A stretch of DNA of 64,000 nucleotides from Alphaproteobacteria bacterium (lineage in GTDB: Bacteria; Pseudomonadota; Alphaproteobacteria; Rhizobiales; CAJQND01): NCBI GenBank assembly GCA_024227565.1, contig JAAEUE010000155.1, forward strand, positions 31,129 through 95,128, written 5' to 3'. Positions 59,406 through 64,000 of the stretch are shown piece after piece (the first letter of the stretch is position 1; every line of letters begins with the position of its first letter). Below the pieces are notes generated by a model. It was given only the letters and a program-made list of their open reading frames with translations, was not told where the DNA came from and did not search any database. Position numbers and translations under genes: made by a program.

Positions 59406-62400
59406 CTACCACTCGATGCGTTCCAGATCGGAGAAGGCGATGTCGTTAAACGTGTCGTTGCCAAAGTCGATGTCGCCCGCCGCATCTGCGCTGAACTGCA
59501 GGAAGTTGCCGCCAGCGCCGACCAAAGTTCCGCTTGTGAGCGTGTAGGACCAGTCGGTTCCCAGAACCCCTGGGTTGGTCAACTGGATCACATCGGTCCA
59601 TCCGCCGCCGGCGCCGCCTTGGATGGTATCATCGCCGTGGCTGCCATCGCCGGTGATGAAGAACAAGTCGCTGCCGTCGCCGCCGCTGAGAACGTCGTCT
59701 CCTTCACCGCCCTCAATGACATCATCGCCGGCCAAACCGCTGATTGTGTCATTTCCGGCGCCGCCCCGCAGAATGTTGACCCCACCGTCTCCGGTCAACG
59801 TATCGGCTAGATCGGAACCGGTCAGGTTTTCAATGCTGATCAGCGTATCTGTTCCCTGGCCTGTTGCGATACCCGTGGTCAGGTTCGCAACAACGGCTGC
59901 CTGGTCCAGATTGAACGCTGCAATGTCATTGCCCGTGCCCCCGTCGAGACTATCGTTGCCCATGCCACCAAAGAGAATGTCGTCCTCTGTGCCGCCGGAA
60001 ATCGTGTCATTACCTTCGCCGCCGAACAATCGGTCATAACCGGCATCGCCGCTTATGATGTCGTCGCCCTCCTCGCCGGCGATGTAGTCGTTGAAGCCAC
60101 CGCCGCTCAATGTGTCGTTTCCACCTTCGCCCACAATGTGATCGGCACCTGATGTCCCCACGATCGTGTTCGCCGTGCCATCTCCATGAATAGCTGCGCC
60201 ATCGTAAACGTGCACAGTGAGTGTAGCGGCCGAGCTTTCCGTGTCGCCGTTCGACTGTTCGGTCGCTGTGGCGGTCACTTGCAAATCGAAGTTGCCGACA
60301 AAATCGGTTGGGGGTGTGACCGTAAGTGAGCTCAAATCCCAGTTGTTGGCTGCAGGGCCAAAGGAATCGTAGAGATCAATCGAAGTGTTGCCTGCTGTGG
60401 CCGTAAAGGTGTTGCCAAGACCATCGGCAAGCACTGCCCCAACCGGGATGTTGTTGACGTTCAGGATATGTTGTTCTGATCCGTCTGTGTCCGGCCCAAA
60501 GGTAACATCAATGCTTGATATGTCGATTGCTGTATTCTCTGAACCCATGGCCTGCGCGTCGCCATCGGTCATGACGGAGATGTTGTCCAGGAAGATGCCT
60601 CTGCCGGCATTGGCCTCGGCATAGTCCGGCTCACGAATGGTCAACCGCTCAACGTCGCCCGTGCCAATCACGTTGATGGTGTAGTTCTGCCAATCGGGGT
60701 TCGCCAATCCTGATCCATCGCGCGAGACCACTGCAACCACCTGGCCATCCCAGACGATTTCAATCGTATTGATGGTCGCAGAGAAGCCGGGGCGCGGAGA
60801 CCAATCAAAGCTCAAGGTATAGTTTGCACCGGCCGCAGTTTCGAACTCCTGGAAAATTTCGCCCGCATCGGCAAATGTGCCTGAAGGATCGTCGTCGATT
60901 TCAATATGCCAGTTGCCACCGACAGTGCTCGTCTCGAAATTTCTGATTTCGATCATTTTCCCAGCTGGCGCATCCCAACCTTCGAACGTCGGGAACGCAA
61001 ACCCGTCTGCGTCGACAGTCGCGCTTGGGGCTGATTCACCGTCGGTGAAGGCCACTTGCGTGAAGTAATGTCCCGTCACGGAATTGATGTTCAGGCTGGT
61101 GATCGGGTCTGCCACAGCGGTGATGTCGAGCGTCGCCGTTGCGGTGTCGGACCTGGCCCCTTCGTCCTCAACGGTGAAGGTGATCGGCAGGTCGTCGGCA
61201 TGAAGATCGGCCACCGGTGTGAATGTCCACGTGCCGTTCATATTGTCGACGATGGCGCCGAAGCTTGCAGAAACGGACACATTGCTGATGCTCAGATCGC
61301 CGCCGGAACTGTCCGGATCGGTGCTGTTGGCCAAAAGTTGGGCCTCGGTGATGATCAGCGAATTGTCTTCCAGAATGGCACCCAGGTCCACATCACCGGC
61401 GGTTGGAGCATCGCTCACGCCGTCAATGGTGACCGTAACCGTCGCCGTGTCGCTGCTGCCATTGCCGTCATCGACGGTGTAGGTGAAGCTGTCGGTGGCT
61501 GTCTCGCCCGTGTTCAGGCTCTCGAATTGACCGTTCGGGTCATAATCGAACGTGCCGTCGCTGTTCAGAGTGAGCAGGGCGCCCGAACCAAGCGCGATCT
61601 GGGTGCCAACGTTGGCTGAAGAACCGTTGATTTCGGTGATCGTGATCGTGTCGCCATCCTGATCGAAGTCCGCGCCGTTTCCATTGTCGAGCAGCACGTC
61701 GCCGTTAAAGGCGTTGTCTTCGTCGGTGGTAACCAGATCGTCCTGGGCGATGACCGGGTCGTTCACGTCGTTCAGGTTGATCGTGAAGGTTTCAACATAG
61801 GAGGCCCCGTCGCTGTCGGTGACCGTCACATCCACAGTGACCGCATGGGACGGATCTGCCTCATAGTCGAGCGCGGCGCCTGTTTTGAGCACCAGCTCGT
61901 TGCCGTTGACGATCTCAAAATTCGGATCGCTCACCGCAATGGTGAAGCTGTGGGTGTCTTCCGGGTTCTGGTCAGCCACATCAAGATAGGCCACCAGGGT
62001 TCCGGCGCTTGAGTTTTCATCCACGGTTCCCACAGTGATTTCGGTGGTTTTGCCCGCATCGTTGTAGAACACCACGTCGCCAGGCGCGAAGTTGGCATCG
62101 CTCACGTTGATTGTGAGCGTTTCCGTATAGGCCGGACCTACGCCGTCCGTGGTGGAGACAACCAGATCGATGGTCGGCTCGGTTTGATCCACGAACGGAT
62201 CGATTTCGCCATTCGACATTTCATGGGTCAGGCCCCAGATGTCGAGCTGGCTGAGTGCAGTTTCGTCATAGTAGGCAAATTCACCGATAATCCCGCCGAA
62301 GTTCTCGGTTCCGGCCGGGTTAGTGAAATCATGGAACACCGAAGTGCCGTTGGTTGCGCCAATACCAATGCCGTCTGTGTGTGACAGGAGCGGCGCAGCA

Positions 62401-64000
62401 AAGGGCTGAGAGCCGATTTCGATGCCGTTCACATAGGCGGTCAAGGTTCCCGCCCCGCCATCGAAGACGAAGGTTGCAACATAGTCGGTATAGGGGTTGA
62501 TCTCAGCGCTGACGAAGGCTGAAGCATCATCGGTTGTAACGCCGCCAATGTTGTTCCAGGTGCCGAAATATATACGTCCGCCGTCGATATAGAGGTTCAA
62601 CCCGTTGGTGCCGCCGCCTTCTTCGTAAATGACCTGACGGGTCTCAATGTCCGCGCCAGATTGCAGGGTCATCACAAACGATTTGTCGTCGGCGGTTGAA
62701 GCGTTGATTTCGCTGGCGTTGGCCACGGTCAATACGTCGTCGACACCATCAAACTGGATGCCCTGGCGCCCGAACGGCCCATTGAGCGTAAGGGTTGGTT
62801 GCTGTCCGGCACCACCCTGGCTGGCATCGTTGCCATTCGCGCCAAGATCGCCCACGTTTGCGACCGGATCGCCTTCGCTTCCGGCAATCCCATCCGGGTC
62901 AAACCACATGGCAAGCGTGCCGCCGCTGCCCACGGTGGCGCTGTCGGCGTCAATATCGATGTCTTTGATCGTGATGTCGCCGCTGTTTGTATCAATCTCA
63001 AAGCGGCCTGAGCCATCATCAACCAGGCTGTACGTATGCGTGTCACCGGTATCGATGTCGACAGCCGTTGCGGTTGCCGCAACCGTGCCGGGCTCATCTG
63101 TTTCGACGATTGTTCCACCTGTGAAGGTAAGGTCGGAAACCGCGTCGTTGACCGGATTTACCGTGATGGAGACCGTTGCGGTATCTGTCGCGCCGTTGCC
63201 GTCAGAGATGGTGTAGGTGACCGTGTCGGTACCGTTGAAGTTGGCATTCGGCGTGTAATCAAGCGATCCATCCGGCCGGATAGAGACCGAACCGTTGCCG
63301 GCCGAGGCCGCGGTTACGCTGAGGGCGTCGCCATCCAAGTCGCTGTCGTTGGCCAGAACATTGATGGTAACTGCGCTGTCTTCGTCCACCGAAGCGGTGT
63401 CGTTCAGGGCATCTGGCCCGTCATTGACCGGGTTCACGGTGATCGTAACAGTTGCCGTGTCGGTGGCCCCATTGCCATCAGAGATGGTGTAGGTGACCGT
63501 GTCCGTGCCGTTGAAGTTGGTGTTGGGCGAATAATCGAGCGAGCCATCCGGGCGGATAGAGACCGATCCGTTCCCGGCAGAGGCCGCGGTCACGCTGAGC
63601 GCATCACCCTCAATGTCACTGTCGTTTGCCAGAACGTTGATGGTCACGGCACTGTCTTCATCAACAGAAGCGGTGTCGTTAACAGCATCCGGTCCGTCAT
63701 TCACCGGGTTCACCGTGATGGAGACGGTGGCTGTGTCTGTCGCGCCATTGCCGTCAGAGATGGTGTAGGTGACCGTATCGGTGCCGTTGAAGTTGGCGTT
63801 CGGTGTGTAGTCCAACGAGCCATCCGGGCGGATCGAAACTGAGCCGTTGCCCGCAGATGCCGCGGTTACGCTGAGGGCGTCGCCATCCAGATCGCTGTCA
63901 TTGGCCAGGACATTGATCGTCACAGCACTGTCTTCATCCACAGAAGCTGCATCATTGAGCGCAACTGGCCCGTCATTCACCGGGTTAACAGTGATGGAGA
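59406..64000 (-). CDS. Giant cadherin-like/RTX secreted protein, C-terminal part
   Basis: More than 1530 residues; the frame is open at the right edge, so the start is outside. Order from N to C: about three near-identical 92-residue Ig/cadherin-like repeats (V-D-E-D-S-A-V-T-I-N-V-L-A-N-D-S-D), a cadherin-type segment, a LamG/concanavalin-like domain, more cadherin/VCBS-type domains, a galactose-binding-like region, and a C-terminal block of RTX nonapeptides (G-G-E-G-N-D-T-I-S-G-G, repeated). It ends I-A-F-S-D-L-E-R-I-E-W, as do type I secretion substrates. Probably a calcium-binding adhesin. No cysteines were noticed. Confidence 0.93.
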   Translation of the reverse strand, partial: SITVNPVNDGPVALNDAASVDEDSAVTINVLANDSDLDGDALSVTAASAGNGSVSIRPDGSLDYTPNANFNGTDTVTYTISDGNGATDTATVSITVNPVNDGPDAVNDTASVDEDSAVTINVLANDSDIEGDALSVTAASAGNGSVSIRPDGSLDYSPNTNFNGTDTVTYTISDGNGATDTATVTITVNPVNDGPDALNDTASVDEDSAVTINVLANDSDLDGDALSVTAASAGNGSVSIRPDGSLDYTPNANFNGTDTVTYTISDGNGATDTATVSITVNPVNDAVSDLTFTGGTIVETDEPGTVAATATAVDIDTGDTHTYSLVDDGSGRFEIDTNSGDITIKDIDIDADSATVGSGGTLAMWFDPDGIAGSEGDPVANVGDLGANGNDASQGGAGQQPTLTLNGPFGRQGIQFDGVDDVLTVANASEINASTADDKSFVMTLQSGADIETRQVIYEEGGGTNGLNLYIDGGRIYFGTWNNIGGVTTDDASAFVSAEINPYTDYVATFVFDGGAGTLTAYVNGIEIGSQPFAAPLLSHTDGIGIGATNGTSVFHDFTNPAGTENFGGIIGEFAYYDETALSQLDIWGLTHEMSNGEIDPFVDQTEPTIDLVVSTTDGVGPAYTETLTINVSDANFAPGDVVFYNDAGKTTEITVGTVDENSSAGTLVAYLDVADQNPEDTHSFTIAVSDPNFEIVNGNELVLKTGAALDYEADPSHAVTVDVTVTDSDGASYVETFTINLNDVNDPVIAQDDLVTTDEDNAFNGDVLLDNGNGADFDQDGDTITITEINGSSANVGTQIALGSGALLTLNSDGTFDYDPNGQFESLNTGETATDSFTYTVDDGNGSSDTATVTVTIDGVSDAPTAGDVDLGAILEDNSLIITEAQLLANSTDPDSSGGDLSISNVSVSASFGAIVDNMNGTWTFTPVADLHADDLPITFTVEDEGARSDTATATLDITAVADPITSLNINSVTGHYFTQVAFTDGESAPSATVDADGFAFPTFEGWDAPAGKMIEIRNFETSTVGGNWHIEIDDDPSGTFADAGEIFQEFETAAGANYTLSFDWSPRPGFSATINTIEIVWDGQVVAVVSRDGSGLANPDWQNYTINVIGTGDVERLTIREPDYAEANAGRGIFLDNISVMTDGDAQAMGSENTAIDISSIDVTFGPDTDGSEQHILNVNNIPVGAVLADGLGNTFTATAGNTSIDLYDSFGPAANNWDLSSLTVTPPTDFVGNFDLQVTATATEQSNGDTESSAATLTVHVYDGAAIHGDGTANTIVGTSGADHIVGEGGNDTLSGGGFNDYIAGEEGDDIISGDAGYDRLFGGEGNDTISGGTEDDILFGGMGNDSLDGGTGNDIAAFNLDQAAVVANLTTGIATGQGTDTLISIENLTGSDLADTLTGDGGVNILRGGAGNDTISGLAGDDVIEGGEGDDVLSGGDGSDLFFITGDGSHGDDTIQGGAGGGWTDVIQLTNPGVLGTDWSYTLTSGTLVGAGGNFLQFSADAAGDIDFGNDTFNDIAFSDLERIEW
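63145..64000. repeat. 276-bp tandem repeats in giant gene
   Basis: Units begin near 63145, 63421, 63697 and 63973, each exactly 276 bases (92 codons), the last cut by the window edge. Units differ at scattered, mostly third, codon positions while the protein is nearly identical, including the segment S-A-G-N-G-S-V-S-I-R-P-D-G-S-L-D-Y. Confidence 0.95.

Noticed and set aside
63145..64000. Regular repeats considered as a CRISPR array
   Set aside because: Units are 276 bases, coding and without unique spacers; they are protein domain repeats.

Overview
The window is a gene-dense, GC-rich chromosomal stretch of an alphaproteobacterium, probably of the Hyphomicrobiales or a close relative. The inference rests on a PodJ-like polar factor (coiled coil, one membrane span, Sel1 repeats, peptidoglycan-binding domain), ZapE and YjgR ATPases, a LiuR-like MerR regulator with an ACGT-type site, CCTGC-GAAA-GCAGG palindromic repeats between genes, and FNR/NnrR-type boxes. 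No rRNA, tRNA, CRISPR array, phage or transposase gene was seen.

Layout. 1-13 kb is mostly central and housekeeping metabolism: both methylmalonyl-CoA mutase subunits (the large one cut by the window edge), a ferric-reductase-like flavoprotein, YjgR, ZapE, two tandem small secreted paralogues, methylmalonate-semialdehyde dehydrogenase, an FMN 2-hydroxy-acid dehydrogenase and an aquaporin. 13-19 kb holds a class IV aminotransferase, an MscS channel, azlCD facing a CGNR regulator, and an HxlR regulator facing a methyltransferase. 19-28 kb looks like one LacI-controlled locus: lacI, a ureohydrolase, HyuA and a cupin on the minus strand, divergent from a quaternary-amine-type ABC transporter whose permease has an unusual N-terminal membrane and coiled-coil extension. 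28-33 kb holds a LysR/aldo-keto reductase pair, cobalt-type nitrile hydratase (nthA-nthB-activator) and two regulators. 33-40 kb is a tightly packed five-gene cluster of unknown function built around an AAA ATPase; it is the best candidate for an undescribed system. 40-47 kb holds a two-subunit molybdenum hydroxylase, small enzymes, an NCS2 nucleobase permease and a hemerythrin.

47-49 kb is a damaged periplasmic nitrate reductase operon. napE, napF, napD and napC are present, but napA is gone apart from its first codons and napB has lost its 5' end. A 109-bp exact copy of part of the nearby PodJ-like gene sits in the gap. 49-55 kb holds a TolC-type outer-membrane protein and the PodJ-like gene. 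55-59 kb is an acyl-CoA/crotonase cluster behind a MerR regulator, including an isomerase gene broken by a 7-bp tandem duplication. The right end is the C-terminal part of a giant cadherin-like/RTX protein, probably exported by type I secretion.

Two copies of a roughly 105-bp intergenic element with terminal inverted repeats (25.3 and 40.2 kb) look like a non-autonomous mobile element. Start codons were moved inward from the longest reading frame wherever a Shine-Dalgarno match or an upstream gene end favoured it. All functional statements come from recognising motifs by eye; no database search was run.
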